NCBI RefSeq assembly: GCF_014174515.1
Contig: NZ_JACJUG010000019.1
Span: 1 to 64,000 of the forward strand
Reading direction: 5' to 3'
Source of the DNA: Mitsuaria sp. WAJ17
GTDB lineage: Bacteria > Pseudomonadota > Gammaproteobacteria > Burkholderiales > Burkholderiaceae_C
DNA: 64,000 bases
Under the pieces are notes generated by a model, which was not told the DNA's origin, made no database searches, and saw nothing but the letters and a program-made list of their open reading frames with translations. The first letter of the stretch is position 1. Each line of letters opens with the position of its first letter. This document shows positions 18,402 through 28,176 of this stretch, in pieces. The position numbers were made by a program, and so were the translations under genes.

Positions 18402-19391
18402 TCAATTGCCAGCCCCAGTGGCGAAAGCCGCGGCAGCACGCGACAGGCGGTCGCGAACGCCATCCCAGGCTGCGCCCTGGGGGGGATCCTCCACCCAGAT
18501 CTCGCGCACCCCAGCCTCATCCAGCTCGCGCAGCACGGCGAACAGGTCGTGTGCAGCGGCACGCGCATCATCGGGCATGGGGCGCCAGACCTCGGGAGAC
18601 CGGGCCGGCATGGTGCGCGAATATACCGCCACACCCTTAGGCGCTTCTTGAGCCAGGCCCGATTCGATGGCCGTCAGGCTCAGCAGGCGCACCACCGCAC
18701 TCGGTGCGTAATGGGCAGCCAGCGTGCCCGAGGCGCGCGGCGCGGCGGTATCGCGCGCGCGCAGGGGCTCGCCCAGCACGGCCTCGATCTGTGCCTGAGT
18801 CAGCACCCCGGGGCGCAACAGCACGGGATGGCCGCGGCTGCAATCGATGATGCTGGATTCGATGCCCACCTCGCAGTCCCCGCCATCCAGGATGATCAGG
18901 GACTCGTCGAATTCACTGCGGACATGGGCCGCATGCGTGGGGCTCACCCGCCCGAAGCGGTTGGCGCTAGGGGCGGCCACGCCACGCACGCCCAGGCGCA
19001 GGGCCTCGCGCAGCAAGGCCTGGGCCACCGGGTGCGCGGGGCAGCGCAGGCCCACGGTGTCCTGCCCGCCTGCAGCGGCGGCGGCCATGCCCTCGGCTCG
19101 CGGCACGATGACGGTCAGCGGGCCGGGCCAGAAGGCCTGCATCAGCCTGCGCGCCGATTCCGGCAGGCGCGCAGCGAAAGGCTCGGCCGCGGCCATGTCC
19201 GGCACGTGGACGATCAGCGGATGGTCCGCGGGGCGTCCCTTGGCGGCAAAGATCTGGGCGACGGCCGTGTCATCGTCGGCCCGGGCACCGAGGCCGTAGA
19301 CGGTCTCGGTGGGCAGGGCGACCAGGGCGCCCCGGGCCAGGGCCTCGGCGGCCTGGCGCACGGCGGCGGGATCGGCTCCGTTCAGCAGCAT
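18402..19391 (-). CDS. L-threonylcarbamoyladenylate synthase (Sua5/TsaC)
   Basis: Makes threonylcarbamoyl-AMP from threonine, bicarbonate and ATP for the t6A tRNA modification. The YrdC domain (about 1 to 200) has ALPTETVYGLGARA, a KGRPADHPLIVH block and GVAAPSANRFGRVSPT. A linker and a C-terminal Sua5 domain follow (329 residues in all), so this is the longer Sua5 form rather than the short TsaC. It lies 25 bases downstream of purK on the same strand. Confidence 0.94.
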   Translation of the reverse strand: MLLNGADPAAVRQAAEALARGALVALPTETVYGLGARADDDTAVAQIFAAKGRPADHPLIVHVPDMAAAEPFAARLPESARRLMQAFWPGPLTVIVPRAEGMAAAAAGGQDTVGLRCPAHPVAQALLREALRLGVRGVAAPSANRFGRVSPTHAAHVRSEFDESLIILDGGDCEVGIESSIIDCSRGHPVLLRPGVLTQAQIEAVLGEPLRARDTAAPRASGTLAAHYAPSAVVRLLSLTAIESGLAQEAPKGVAVYSRTMPARSPEVWRPMPDDARAAAHDLFAVLRELDEAGVREIWVEDPPQGAAWDGVRDRLSRAAAAFATGAGN

Positions 19392-19416
19392 GGCTTCAGC
19401 TCCGGCGCAGGCAGGT

Positions 19417-20583
19417 TCACCACGAATCCGGCAGGCCCAGCAGGCGGGCGGCGGCGCGGGCCAAGTCCTCGGCGGCCTCGGGCGTCGCGGCCGTGATGTT
19501 CAGGTGGCCCATCTTGCGCCCCGGGCGGGCGCTCTGCTTGCCGTAGAGATGCAGATGCGTGCCCGACAGGGCCAGCACCTCGCCCCACGGCGGCGTGCGC
19601 TCGGCGCCGGCGGCATCGAACCAGAGGTCGCCCAGCAGGTTCAGCATCACCGTCGCCGAATGCAAGCGCGGCAGACGCAGCGGCAGGCCGGCCATGGCGC
19701 GGACCTGCATCTCGAACTGCGAGACATCGCAGGCATTCATCGTGTAGTGACCGGAGTTGTGCGGCCGCGGGGCCATCTCGTTGACTACCAGGGAACCATC
19801 CTGCAGCAGGAAGAACTCCACGCACAGAACGCCCACATAGCCCATCTCGGCCGCAATGCGCGAGGCCGACTCCACGACCTGCTGCTGCAGCGCCGCCGAC
19901 ACCGCCGGCGCCGGCACCTGAGTGACGGCCAGGATGCCGTCGCGGTGCAGGTTCTGCTGCACGGGGAAGTGCACGATCTCGCCGTCATCGCCCCGCACGA
20001 CGATGCAGGACAACTCCAGCTGAAGGGGCAGCATCTGCTCCAGCACGCAGGGCACGCCCTTCAGGTCACGGAAGGCCTCGGCCAGCTCCTGCAGCGTCCT
20101 GACTCGGACCTGGCCCTTGCCGTCATAGCCCATGCGGGCCGTCTTGAGGATGCCGGGCAGCAGGCTCGCGGGCACCGCAGCCAGGTCCGCCTCGCTGCGG
20201 ATCACGGCATAGGGCGCGCAGGCCACGCCGCTGCGCTGGAAATGCGCCTTTTCATCGGCCCGGTCCTGGCAGATGGCCACGCAGTCGCCGGCCGGCGCCA
20301 CGAAGCGCCGCTGCGCCAGGCGGCGCAGGGCCTCGGCAGGCACGTTCTCGAATTCGGTGCTGATGGCGTCGCAGGTCGCTGCCAAGCGGTCCAGTGCGGC
20401 CTCATCCAGGTAATCGGCCTGGAGATGCTCATGAGCGACCAGGCCGGCCGGGCTTTCCGGGTCCGGATCCAGCACCACGGTGCGGTAGCCCAGGGCCTGG
20501 GCCGCGTGCACGAACATGCGGCCCAACTGGCCCCCGCCCATCACGCCCAGGGTGGCCGTGCCGGCTTCCAGACGCTTGGCCAT
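19417..20583 (-). CDS. purK: N5-carboxyaminoimidazole ribonucleotide synthase
   Basis: ATP-grasp enzyme of purine synthesis that carboxylates aminoimidazole ribonucleotide with bicarbonate and ATP. The 388-residue product starts with the nucleotide-binding [12 protein letters not shown], and has [13 protein letters not shown] and [15 protein letters not shown], diagnostic of PurK. Its start codon overlaps the purE stop by one base (TGATG at 20581-20585), so translation is coupled. Confidence 0.97.
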   Translation of the reverse strand: MAKRLEAGTATLGVMGGGQLGRMFVHAAQALGYRTVVLDPDPESPAGLVAHEHLQADYLDEAALDRLAATCDAISTEFENVPAEALRRLAQRRFVAPAGDCVAICQDRADEKAHFQRSGVACAPYAVIRSEADLAAVPASLLPGILKTARMGYDGKGQVRVRTLQELAEAFRDLKGVPCVLEQMLPLQLELSCIVVRGDDGEIVHFPVQQNLHRDGILAVTQVPAPAVSAALQQQVVESASRIAAEMGYVGVLCVEFFLLQDGSLVVNEMAPRPHNSGHYTMNACDVSQFEMQVRAMAGLPLRLPRLHSATVMLNLLGDLWFDAAGAERTPPWGEVLALSGTHLHLYGKQSARPGRKMGHLNITAATPEAAEDLARAAARLLGLPDSW

Positions 20584-21092
20584 CAGATCAGGTCCTTGCT
20601 CATGCCGCGGGCATGCTCGGTCTGGCGCAGGCGGTAGGCCGCCAGCTTCTCGCGCAGGGCGGCGTCGTCCTGGGCGAGCATAGCCACGGCAAACAGCGCC
20701 GCGTTGCCGGCGCCGGCCGTGCCGATGGCGAAGGTGGCCACGGGAATGCCCTTGGGCATCTGGACGATGGAATGCAGCGAATCCACGCCCTGCAGATGGC
20801 GGCTGGCCACCGGCACGCCCAGCACGGGCACCAGGGTCTTGGACGCCAGCATGCCCGGCAGGTGGGCCGCACCACCCGCACCGGCGATGATGGCGCGCAG
20901 GCCGCGGGCCTGGGCCTGCTCGGCGTAGGCGAACATGTCGTCCGGCATGCGGTGGGCGGAGACCACCTGCGCCTCGAAGGGCACCCCGAACTCGGAGAGA
21001 ATGTCTGCGGCGTGCTTCATGGTCTCCCAGTCACTACTGGATCCCATCACCACGCCGATCAGGGGAGAGGCGCTGCTCACGGCTCGCTCCAT
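20583..21092 (-). CDS. purE: N5-carboxyaminoimidazole ribonucleotide mutase
   Basis: Rearranges N5-CAIR to CAIR, the step after PurK. The 169-residue protein has the class I PurE motifs [35 protein letters not shown] and the [22 protein letters not shown] loop. I use the ATG at 21092; an upstream frame extension has no homology. First gene of the purE-purK-sua5 run; divergent from the thioredoxin-TPR gene with about 97 bases between them. Confidence 0.97.
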   Translation of the reverse strand: MERAVSSASPLIGVVMGSSSDWETMKHAADILSEFGVPFEAQVVSAHRMPDDMFAYAEQAQARGLRAIIAGAGGAAHLPGMLASKTLVPVLGVPVASRHLQGVDSLHSIVQMPKGIPVATFAIGTAGAGNAALFAVAMLAQDDAALREKLAAYRLRQTEHARGMSKDLI

Positions 21093-21189
21093 AGGCTGGA
21101 AAACCTTGAATTGTAGGCGGCGCGCCCCATCTGCCGCCGGACGGCCGGACCATGAGGCGCCGACATCCGGCAAGAACACACCCCACACC

Positions 21190-22152
21190 ATGATCGATAT
21201 CACTCTTCAGAACTTCGAGACCGAGCTGCTGCAGGCTTCCATGCAACAGCCGGTGCTGCTGGACATCTGGGCGCCCTGGTGCGGCCCGTGCAAGAGCCTG
21301 GGCCCCATCCTCGAACGCCTGGAGGCCGACTACGGCGGCCGCTTCCTGCTGACCAAGCTCAACAGCGACGAGCAGCCCGAGATCGCCAGCCAACTGAGCC
21401 AGGCCTTCGGTGTACGCAGCATCCCCTTCTGCGTGATGTTCGTGGGCGGGCAGCCGGTGGACGGCTTCGTGGGGGCCATCCCCGAGTCCCAGATCCGCGA
21501 GTTCCTGGCCAAGCATGTGCCCGAGGCCGGCGAACTGGAGGCCGAGCAGGACCTGGCCGAGGGCGAGGACCTGATGGCCGACGGCGATGCCGACGCCGCC
21601 CTGTCCAAGTTCATCGCCGCCCTGGAAGCGGATCCCACCAACGAGGCCGCCCGCTTCGACCTGGTCAAGGCGCTGTTGGAATCCGGCCGCGTGGCCGAGG
21701 CGCGTGCAGCCTTCGAGCCGGTGGCCGCGCAGGCCGCCGACACCATCACCCCGCACGCCCGCTTCGCCGCCCTGGCCCTGTGGCTGCAGGCCGCCGAGGC
21801 CGCGCAGCGCGGCCTGGACGCCAGCGTCCTGCAGGCAGCCATCGCCGCCAACAAGCGCGACTTCGACGCCCGCTACGGCCTCGTCCAGTTGCACTTCGCT
21901 GCCGGCCGCTTCACCGACGCCATGGAGGAGCTGCTGGAAATCATCATGCGCGACAAGGCCTGGAACGGCGAGTTGGCCCGCAAGACCTACGTCGCCATCT
22001 TGGAGATCCTGACCAAGCCCCAGCCCAAGGCCAGCGCGCCGGCCGCCGGTGAGCCCAAGGGCAGCCTGCAACTGGCCGGCCACGCGACGGTCGCGCCCGC
22101 GGACCCGCTGCTGGACCAATACCGTCGCAAGCTGTCGATGGCGCTGTTCTGA
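21190..22152 (+). CDS. Thioredoxin-TPR protein (CnoX/YbbN-like)
   Basis: A 320-residue cytoplasmic protein. The N-terminal thioredoxin domain (about 1 to 108) has [13 protein letters not shown] with an intact CGPC, unlike E. coli CnoX which has lost one cysteine. The rest is helical with TPR-like repeats ([26 protein letters not shown] and similar). CnoX-type proteins pair holdase activity with mixed-disulfide protection of clients under oxidative stress; the intact CxxC suggests this one can also act as a reductase. Ends in a shared bidirectional terminator with lipA. Confidence 0.92.
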   Translation: MIDITLQNFETELLQASMQQPVLLDIWAPWCGPCKSLGPILERLEADYGGRFLLTKLNSDEQPEIASQLSQAFGVRSIPFCVMFVGGQPVDGFVGAIPESQIREFLAKHVPEAGELEAEQDLAEGEDLMADGDADAALSKFIAALEADPTNEAARFDLVKALLESGRVAEARAAFEPVAAQAADTITPHARFAALALWLQAAEAAQRGLDASVLQAAIAANKRDFDARYGLVQLHFAAGRFTDAMEELLEIIMRDKAWNGELARKTYVAILEILTKPQPKASAPAAGEPKGSLQLAGHATVAPADPLLDQYRRKLSMALF

Positions 22153-22168
22153 ACGAGCGCCCACCAAT

Positions 22169-22208
22169 GCAAAAGGCCCGCTGAAGCGAACTTCTGCGGG
22201 CCTTTTGC
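22169..22208. terminator. Bidirectional terminator between thioredoxin-TPR gene and lipA
   Basis: A 13-base perfect stem (GCAAAAGGCCCGC at 22169-22181 with its complement at 22196-22208) encloses a 14-base loop. A/T-rich stem ends give a short T run in both directions, and both convergent genes end within 20 bases of it. Confidence 0.85.
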
Positions 22209-22224
22209 CTGGCGCGATGGGCCG

Positions 22225-23214
22225 TCAGGCGCTGCCGACGCCCGCCTGCGCAGCCTGCTTGTCCGCATGGTAGCTGGAGCGCACCAGGGCGCCGACGGCT
22301 GCGTGGGTGAAGCCCATCTTGTAGGCCTCGGCCTCGTACATCTTGAAGACGTCCGGGTGCACATAGCGGCGCACCGGCAGATGGTGGCCGGAGGGGGCCA
22401 GGTATTGCCCGATGGTGAGCATGTCGATGTTGTGGGCACGCATGTCGCGCATCACCTGCAGCACTTCCTCGTCGGTCTCGCCCAGGCCCACCATGATGCC
22501 GCTCTTGGTCGGCACGCCGGGCACTTCTTCCTTGAAGCGCTTGAGCAGGTTGAGGCTGAACTCGTAGTCCGAGCCCGGGCGCGCTTCTTTGTAGAGGCGC
22601 GGCGCGGTCTCGAGGTTGTGGTTCATCACGTTGGGCGGTGCGGCCTTGAGGATGTCCAGGGCGCGGTCCATGCGGCCGCGGAAGTCGGGCACCAGGACCT
22701 CGATCTGGGTCGAGGGGCTCAGCTCGCGGACCTTGCTGATGCAGGCGGCGAAGTGGCCGGCCCCGCCATCGCGCAGGTCGTCGCGGTCCACGCTGGTGAT
22801 CACCACGTACTTGAGCTTCAGCGCGGCGATGGTCTTGGCCAGGTTCTCGGGCTCATTGACATCCAGCGGGTCCGGGCGGCCGTGCCCCACGTCACAGAAG
22901 GGGCAGCGACGGGTGCACTTGTCACCCATGATCATGAAGGTGGCCGTGCCGTGGCCGAAGCACTCGCCGATGTTGGGGCAGGAGGCTTCCTCGCAGACCG
23001 TGTGCAGCTTGTGCTCGCGCAGGATCTGCTTGATCTCGTAGAAGCGGGTGCTCGGCGAGCCGGCCTTCACACGGATCCAGTCCGGCTTCTTCAGGGTCTC
23101 GGCCGGCACGATCTTGATGGGGATGCGCGCCGTCTTGGCCTGGGCTTTCTGCTTGGCGCTGGCGTCGTAGGCTTCGCCGGTCTTGGCTTCGTGGGTGATG
23201 TTCTCGGTGGGCAT
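22225..23214 (-). CDS. lipA: Lipoyl synthase
   Basis: Radical-SAM enzyme inserting two sulfurs into protein-bound octanoyl to give lipoyl. The 329-residue protein has the auxiliary cluster motif [13 protein letters not shown] and the radical-SAM motif [10 protein letters not shown], plus a family [10 protein letters not shown] block. N-terminal 45 residues are Lys/Ala-rich, as in Burkholderiales. It lies downstream of lipB on the same strand, and together they make lipoate on pyruvate and oxoglutarate dehydrogenases and the glycine cleavage H protein. Confidence 0.97.
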   Translation of the reverse strand: MPTENITHEAKTGEAYDASAKQKAQAKTARIPIKIVPAETLKKPDWIRVKAGSPSTRFYEIKQILREHKLHTVCEEASCPNIGECFGHGTATFMIMGDKCTRRCPFCDVGHGRPDPLDVNEPENLAKTIAALKLKYVVITSVDRDDLRDGGAGHFAACISKVRELSPSTQIEVLVPDFRGRMDRALDILKAAPPNVMNHNLETAPRLYKEARPGSDYEFSLNLLKRFKEEVPGVPTKSGIMVGLGETDEEVLQVMRDMRAHNIDMLTIGQYLAPSGHHLPVRRYVHPDVFKMYEAEAYKMGFTHAAVGALVRSSYHADKQAAQAGVGSA

Positions 23215-23259
23215 GGCGCCTCGTCCTCAGGGCTGGCTCGCTGCAGGCTCAGTGCAGCT

Positions 23260-23928
23260 TCATGGCGTGAGCTGGGCGGCCAGCCGTTCGCCGAATCGCT
23301 GGGCCACGGTGGTCCAGTCGGAGAAAACCCGAAGTGTAGCGAGGTCCACCGTCTTCAGTCCTGCGTATCCGCAAGGGTTGATGCCATCGAAAGGGTGCAA
23401 ATCCATGCCGACATTGAGCGCCACGCCGTGGTAGCTGCAGTGCCGGCTGATCTTGATGCCCAGTGCCGCGATCTTGCCCAGGCCCTTGAACGGGTCCGTG
23501 GGATCGGCGGGGCCCGTGAGCGCGGCATGCGAGGACGGATCGTCCAGGCGCACATAGATGCCCGGCGCGCCGCTCACCCGGTGGCCGGTGATGCCGAAGG
23601 TCTCCAGCGTCTGGATCACGGCCGCCTCCAGGCGGAAGACGTACTCGCGCACATAGATGCCCAGGCGCTGCAGGTCCACCAGGGGGTAGGCCACCACCTG
23701 GCCTGGGCCATGGTAGGTCACCTGTCCGCCGCGGTTGGTCTGGACCACGGGAATGCCGGCCGGATCGATCACGTGGTCGGCCTTGCCAGCCAGGCCCTGT
23801 GTGTAGACGGGATCGAACTCGCAGAGCCAGAGCTCGTCCGGCGCGTCCGGGCCGCGCTCCGCGGTGAAGGCCTGCATGGCGGCCAGGGTGGCCGCATAGT
23901 CGATGCGGCCCAGGGTCTTGATCAGCAT
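23260..23928 (-). CDS. lipB: Octanoyltransferase
   Basis: Transfers octanoyl from acyl carrier protein to the lipoyl domain lysine. The 222-residue protein has [19 protein letters not shown], and a Cys/Lys active-site region [22 protein letters not shown] with FDGINPCGY. Start ATG at 23928 ([11 protein letters not shown]) is preferred to the longer frame. A plus-strand Sel1-repeat gene starts 91 bases upstream in the opposite direction, separating lipB from the ybeD gene that usually precedes it. Confidence 0.96.
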   Translation of the reverse strand: MLIKTLGRIDYAATLAAMQAFTAERGPDAPDELWLCEFDPVYTQGLAGKADHVIDPAGIPVVQTNRGGQVTYHGPGQVVAYPLVDLQRLGIYVREYVFRLEAAVIQTLETFGITGHRVSGAPGIYVRLDDPSSHAALTGPADPTDPFKGLGKIAALGIKISRHCSYHGVALNVGMDLHPFDGINPCGYAGLKTVDLATLRVFSDWTTVAQRFGERLAAQLTP

Positions 23929-24019
23929 GGTCGAGATGGTAGCGCCGCGCCTGTAAGGCCCCACGCCCCGGGCACGACGGAGATTGCGCTACAAGTCGCA
24001 CAGTACGGATGAATCGACC

Positions 24020-24691
24020 ATGAATGCACACGCCCTCCTGATGGCCGCCCTGCTCGCCCTGCCCCTGCTCTGCTCAGCGGCCGCGCCGCCCGCCGCGCCT
24101 GTGGACCGCGCCATCGCCGCCTATGCCGAAGGCCGCCTGCCCGAGGCAGCGAGAGCTTTCCAGCAGCTCGCGGCGCAGGGCAACGCCCTCGCCCGCTACA
24201 ACCTGGCGATGATGCACCTGCGCGATGAGTTGCCGCGCAGCAGCGTCCAGGCCGCCCGGCTGTTGCTGGAGCGGGCGGCCGGCCAGGGCTTCGTGCGCGC
24301 CGAGCTGGCCCTGGGCGAGCTGCACGAGCAAGGCCGGTTGGGGCGCGTGGACCTGGCCCAGGCCCAGCGCTGGTTCATGCGCGCGGCGGAGCATGGCAGC
24401 GTGGACGGTCAGGTGGCGGTTGGCACCGCCTTCTTCCTGGGTCGGGGCGCCCCCAAGGACATGGCCCAGGCCGCGCGCTGGTTCCGCGAGGCGGCCACCG
24501 GCGGAGACGTCGGTGCCCAGTACCTGCTGGCCTCGCTCTATGAACACGGGGATGGCGTGCCGCGCGACCTGCGCCTGGCGCGCTACTGGTACGACATGGC
24601 CGCCCGCAACGGCGACGAAGCCGCGCCCTTCAAGCTGAAGGAGATCGATGTGCGCATCGAATCCGATCGGCAGCTGCAGGACGGCGCCTGA
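24020..24691 (+). CDS. Exported Sel1-repeat (TPR-like) protein
   Basis: A 223-residue protein with a signal peptide (MNAHALLMAALLALPLLCSAAA) and about four Sel1 repeats of 36 residues, for example ALGELHEQGRLGRVDLAQAQRWFMRAAEHG. Such repeats form helical scaffolds for protein contacts, usually in envelope or stress roles. It is on the plus strand between two minus-strand genes, ybeD and lipB, that normally adjoin. Its stop lies three bases from the ybeD stop. No partner can be named. Confidence 0.88.
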   Translation: MNAHALLMAALLALPLLCSAAAPPAAPVDRAIAAYAEGRLPEAARAFQQLAAQGNALARYNLAMMHLRDELPRSSVQAARLLLERAAGQGFVRAELALGELHEQGRLGRVDLAQAQRWFMRAAEHGSVDGQVAVGTAFFLGRGAPKDMAQAARWFREAATGGDVGAQYLLASLYEHGDGVPRDLRLARYWYDMAARNGDEAAPFKLKEIDVRIESDRQLQDGA

Positions 24692-24694
24692 AGC

Positions 24695-24973
24695 TCAGAG
24701 CACGACCTTCACCATCGGGTGCGTGCTGAGGGTGCGATAGAGCTCGTCCAGCTGCTCGCGGCTGGTGGCGGTGATGGTGATGGTCAGCCCCAGGTAGTTG
24801 CCGCTGCTGCTGGGGCGGCGCTCCACAGTGCCGGCGTCGAAGTCCGGATCGAACTGCTGGGCCACCATCACGATGGCCTCGAAAAAGCCCTCGACATGCG
24901 CGCCCATCACCTTGATGGGGAACTTGGACGGGTACTCGATCAGGGACTGCTCGGGGGGAATCGTCGGCGCCAT
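24695..24973 (-). CDS. ybeD: YbeD/DUF493 family protein
   Basis: A 92-residue member of the DUF493 family, small ferredoxin-like-fold proteins of unknown function whose gene nearly always adjoins lipB. Family markers are YPSKFPIKVMG near the start, GNYLGLTITITATSREQLDELYRTLSTHP and the terminal MVKVVL. It follows the D-amino-acid transaminase gene by 38 bases on the same strand. Here lipB is separated from it by the opposite-strand Sel1 gene. Confidence 0.93.
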   Translation of the reverse strand: MAPTIPPEQSLIEYPSKFPIKVMGAHVEGFFEAIVMVAQQFDPDFDAGTVERRPSSSGNYLGLTITITATSREQLDELYRTLSTHPMVKVVL

Positions 24974-25011
24974 GCGCCCTCCTTCAAAAACTCAATCTCA
25001 GGTGAGGCCTG

Positions 25012-25887
25012 TCAGACGGACTGCAAGGCCTTGGCCCGTTGATACGCCTCGTGCAGCCTGGCGTAGACCGGCCCCGGTTTGCCATGCAGCGCCCCGTGGC
25101 CAACGGGCTCGTGGTCCAGGCGCGTCACCGGCAGGACCTCCTTGGTGGCGGAGCTCAACAGGACCTCGTCCGCCGCAAAAACCTCGGCCTCCGCGATGGG
25201 CCGCAGGTTATAGCCGATGCCCAGCTCCTCGCACAACTCATGCAGCAGCCCCATGCGCACGCCCTCCAGCAGCAGCTCTGAGCGCGGCGGGCCCAGCAGC
25301 GCGCCTTCCTTGACGATCCAGACATTGGACGCCGAGGCCTCGGTCAGGAAGCCATCGCGGAAGAGGATGGTCTCCTGTGCGCCCTGGTCCGCGCTGATCT
25401 GGCGCGCCAGCACGTTGCCCAGCAGGGAGATGCTCTTGATGTCTCCGCGCTGCCAGCGGAAGTCGCGCGCCGTGATGCAGGCCACGCCATGGTGCCGCTG
25501 CTCGGCCGTGGGCCAGACAGGCGGCATGCAGTAGCTGAAGACGGTGGGGGTGATGTCTGGCGGCATGACGTGGTCCCGCGGGGCCTCGCCCCGGGTGACC
25601 TGCAGATACCACCACTGGTCCCCACCACCGGCCTGCTCGATCAGGCTGCGCCCCAACTGCTGCCATTCCTGGCGGCTCAGCGGGTTGGCGATGCGCAGGC
25701 GGGCCAGGCTGCGGTCCAGGCGTTCCAGGTGGTCCTCGACGCGGAACATGCGCCCGCCATAGACCGGCACCAGCTCGTAGACCCCGTCCCCGAACAGGAA
25801 GCCCCGGTCCAGGGGCGAGATGCGCGCCTCGGCCAGAGGCAGCATCGCGCCGTTCAGATAACAGATTCCGGGCGGCATCAGCTTCAT
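25012..25887 (-). CDS. D-amino acid (D-alanine) transaminase
   Basis: A 291-residue fold-type IV PLP enzyme. It has RGFLFGDGVYE, a DHLERLDRSLARLRI block, PLP-lysine motif DIKSISLLGNVLA and LTEASASNVWIV, matching D-alanine transaminases (Dat). Such enzymes interconvert D-alanine and D-glutamate for peptidoglycan. The ATG at 25887 has a strong AAGGAG ribosome site eight bases upstream. It sits between dacA and ybeD on the same strand, a common Burkholderiales order consistent with a cell-wall role. Confidence 0.91.
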   Translation of the reverse strand: MKLMPPGICYLNGAMLPLAEARISPLDRGFLFGDGVYELVPVYGGRMFRVEDHLERLDRSLARLRIANPLSRQEWQQLGRSLIEQAGGGDQWWYLQVTRGEAPRDHVMPPDITPTVFSYCMPPVWPTAEQRHHGVACITARDFRWQRGDIKSISLLGNVLARQISADQGAQETILFRDGFLTEASASNVWIVKEGALLGPPRSELLLEGVRMGLLHELCEELGIGYNLRPIAEAEVFAADEVLLSSATKEVLPVTRLDHEPVGHGALHGKPGPVYARLHEAYQRAKALQSV

Positions 25888-25974
25888 CGCGGGCTCCTTG
25901 CAGACTGGCCTGCATCCGCGCAGCTTACGCCTCCGCACCCGGACTGGGCAGCCCGGGCCTGCGCAAAGACCGGC

Positions 25975-27123
25975 TTATTTGATCCAGAGACGGATGGAGT
26001 CCCAGGCGCGCCCCAGGATACCGGCCTGCTCCACGCCCTCCTGCACGACCAGTGGCACCTCGGCAACGGCCGCCCCCGAGGTGGTCGTCACCTTGATGGT
26101 GCCCACGCGCTGGCCCTTGTTGAGCGGCGCCACCAGCGGGTCGGTGCGCTGGACCTGCGTCTGCAGCTTGCCGCCCTCGCCGCGCGGCACGGCCACGAAG
26201 ACGGGGCCTTCGGCGCCCAGCTTGACCTCGGGCACTGCGCCCTTCCAGACCTTGACCGTGCTGGCCGCCTGGCCAGCGTCAAAGAGCTTGACGGCGTCAT
26301 AGGCCGAGTAGCCCCAGTTCAGCAGCTTCTGGCTCTCGTTGGCCCGCGCTTCCTTGGAAGCCGTGCCCATCACCACACTCAGCAGGCGGCGTTTGCCGTT
26401 GGGGAAGTCGCGCTGGGCGCTGGCCACCAGGCAGTAGCCTGCGGCGTCAGTAAAGCCGGTCTTCATGCCGTCGATGCTGGGGTCGCGGGTCAGCAGCAGG
26501 TTGCGGTTGTGCTGGCGGATCTTGTTGAAGGTGTACTCGCGCTGCGAATAGTAGGGGTAGTACTCCGGGAAGTCGCGGATGATGTGCGAGGCGATCACCG
26601 CGATGTCACGCGCACTGCTCTTGTGGCCGGCCTCGCTGAGGCCGGTGACATTGCTGAAGCGGGTGTTCTTGAGGCCCCAGGCCTGGGCCTGACGATTCAT
26701 CATTGCGACGAACTGGTCCAGCGTGCCACCCACGCCCTCTGCCAGGGCCACCGAGGCGTCATTGCCCGACTGGATGATCAGGCCGCGCAGCAGTTCATCC
26801 ACCTTGGGGCGCATGGTGGTGTCGATGAACATCAGCGAGGGATCGCCCTTGCGCTCGTCCCAGGCGCGCTTGGAGACGCTCAGTTCCTGCTCCAGCGTCA
26901 GGCGCTTCTCCTTCAGCGCCTGGAAGGTCAGGTAGGCCGTCATCAGCTTGGTCAGCGAGGCCGGGTCGTTGGGAACGTCGGCCTCGCGCTCGGCCAGGAT
27001 GCGGTTGGTGGTCATGTCCAGCAGCACATAGCTGCGGGCGGCGATCTCGGGGGCTTGTGGCGCCTGGGCCTGCGCGGACACGCAGGCCACGCCAGCCAGG
27101 GCCAGGGCAATCAGTCGTTTCAT
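25975..27123 (-). CDS. dacA: D-alanyl-D-alanine carboxypeptidase (PBP5/6 family)
   Basis: Periplasmic penicillin-binding protein that trims the last D-Ala of peptidoglycan stem peptides. The 382-residue precursor has a signal peptide ending in SAQAQA, catalytic SLTKLMTAY (SxxK), a SGNDASVALAE motif (SxN), and KTGFTDAAGYCLV (KTG). The C-terminus carries the PBP5 beta domain and a terminal amphipathic helix (AGILGRAWDSIRLWIK) that anchors it to the inner membrane. Confidence 0.95.
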   Translation of the reverse strand: MKRLIALALAGVACVSAQAQAPQAPEIAARSYVLLDMTTNRILAEREADVPNDPASLTKLMTAYLTFQALKEKRLTLEQELSVSKRAWDERKGDPSLMFIDTTMRPKVDELLRGLIIQSGNDASVALAEGVGGTLDQFVAMMNRQAQAWGLKNTRFSNVTGLSEAGHKSSARDIAVIASHIIRDFPEYYPYYSQREYTFNKIRQHNRNLLLTRDPSIDGMKTGFTDAAGYCLVASAQRDFPNGKRRLLSVVMGTASKEARANESQKLLNWGYSAYDAVKLFDAGQAASTVKVWKGAVPEVKLGAEGPVFVAVPRGEGGKLQTQVQRTDPLVAPLNKGQRVGTIKVTTTSGAAVAEVPLVVQEGVEQAGILGRAWDSIRLWIK

Positions 27124-27168
27124 GGGGATGCGGAAAAGGGAGGAAGACGTGCGGCGCGGCCGGGCGGT

Positions 27169-27786
27169 TCAATGCCAGCTGCGCAGCACCAGGTTCTTGA
27201 GCAGGGTGAGCTGCCCATGGAAGAAATGGCCCACGCCGGGCACGACGATGACAGGCAGGTGCTGCGGACGAGCCCAGTCCAGCACCGAGCTCAGCGGCAC
27301 GACGTCGTCCACCTCGCCGTGGATCACCAGCGAATCGGCCGGCACCGTCGCCATGTCAAAGCGTGAGGTCGCCGGGCCCACCAGCACCAGGCGCTCCGGC
27401 GCCGCCTCGCCCTCCAGGCGCTGCGCGGCGCGCGAGGCCACGTAGCCGCCGAAGGAGAAGCCGCCCAGCACCAGGGGCAGGCCGGCCTGGCGGAAGTGCG
27501 CGACCACGGCCAGCGCATCGTCCACCTCGCCGCGCCCCTCGTCCCAGCCGCCGCCGGACTGGCCGATGCCGCGGAAGTTGAAGCGCACCACCTGGTAGCC
27601 CAGTTGCACGAAGGCACGGGCCAGGGTCTGGACCACCTTGTTGTCCATGGTCCCGCCCTGGGTGGGATTGGGATGGCAGATCACCGCCGTGCCGCGCGGG
27701 GCCTGCAGGCCCAGCAGTTGGTCGATGGCGCACTCGACCGGGCCTGCAGGACCATCGATCAGCACTTTCCGAGTCTGAGAATTCAT
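27169..27786 (-). CDS. Small alpha/beta hydrolase
   Basis: A 205-residue alpha/beta hydrolase of the dienelactone-hydrolase-like group. Motifs are ICHPNPTQGGTMDNK, FNFRGIGQSGG, the nucleophile elbow GGFSFGGYVAS, and the late His in VVPGVGHFFHGQL. It is about the minimum length for the fold. It lies 45 bases upstream of dacA and 14 bases downstream of a 2Fe-2S protein, so these genes are probably co-transcribed. Substrate not predictable. Confidence 0.87.
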   Translation of the reverse strand: MNSQTRKVLIDGPAGPVECAIDQLLGLQAPRGTAVICHPNPTQGGTMDNKVVQTLARAFVQLGYQVVRFNFRGIGQSGGGWDEGRGEVDDALAVVAHFRQAGLPLVLGGFSFGGYVASRAAQRLEGEAAPERLVLVGPATSRFDMATVPADSLVIHGEVDDVVPLSSVLDWARPQHLPVIVVPGVGHFFHGQLTLLKNLVLRSWH

Positions 27787-27800
27787 TGTGCTCCAGCGCC

Positions 27801-28127
27801 TCAGCGCCCCACGGACTCGGGCAGCACCAGGCGCTCGACAACCTGGCCTTTCTTCAGGTGGGATTCGACGATCTCGTCAATGTCCGTGCTGTCCACGAAG
27901 CTGTACCAGACGGCCTCTGGATAGACCACGGCCACTGGTCCGCCAGCGCAGCGGTCCAGGCAGCCCGCCTTGTTGACGCGCACGCCGCCCTTGCCGGCCA
28001 GGCCCTCGGCCTTGATCCGGTTCTTGCAGTGATCGAAGGCCGCCTGCGCGCCATGCTGGGCGCAGGCGTTGTCGCCGTTGTCCCGCTGGTTGAGGCAGAA
28101 AAAGATGTGGCGCTCGTAATAGCTCAT
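27801..28127 (-). CDS. Thioredoxin-like 2Fe-2S ferredoxin
   Basis: A 108-residue ferredoxin of the thioredoxin-like type. It opens with YYERHIFFCLNQRDNG and has an ACAQHG segment and GCLDRCAGGPVAVVYPEAVWY, giving the four cluster cysteines. These soluble proteins carry electrons, but the partners are unknown. The ATG at 28127 is chosen; the longer frame has no conserved residues. It is followed 14 bases later by the hydrolase gene. Confidence 0.9.
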   Translation of the reverse strand: MSYYERHIFFCLNQRDNGDNACAQHGAQAAFDHCKNRIKAEGLAGKGGVRVNKAGCLDRCAGGPVAVVYPEAVWYSFVDSTDIDEIVESHLKKGQVVERLVLPESVGR

Positions 28128-28176
28128 GGCGAGGGATTGTAGGCCGCGCGGGTTTGCCCCGATGGCGCCTGGCATT

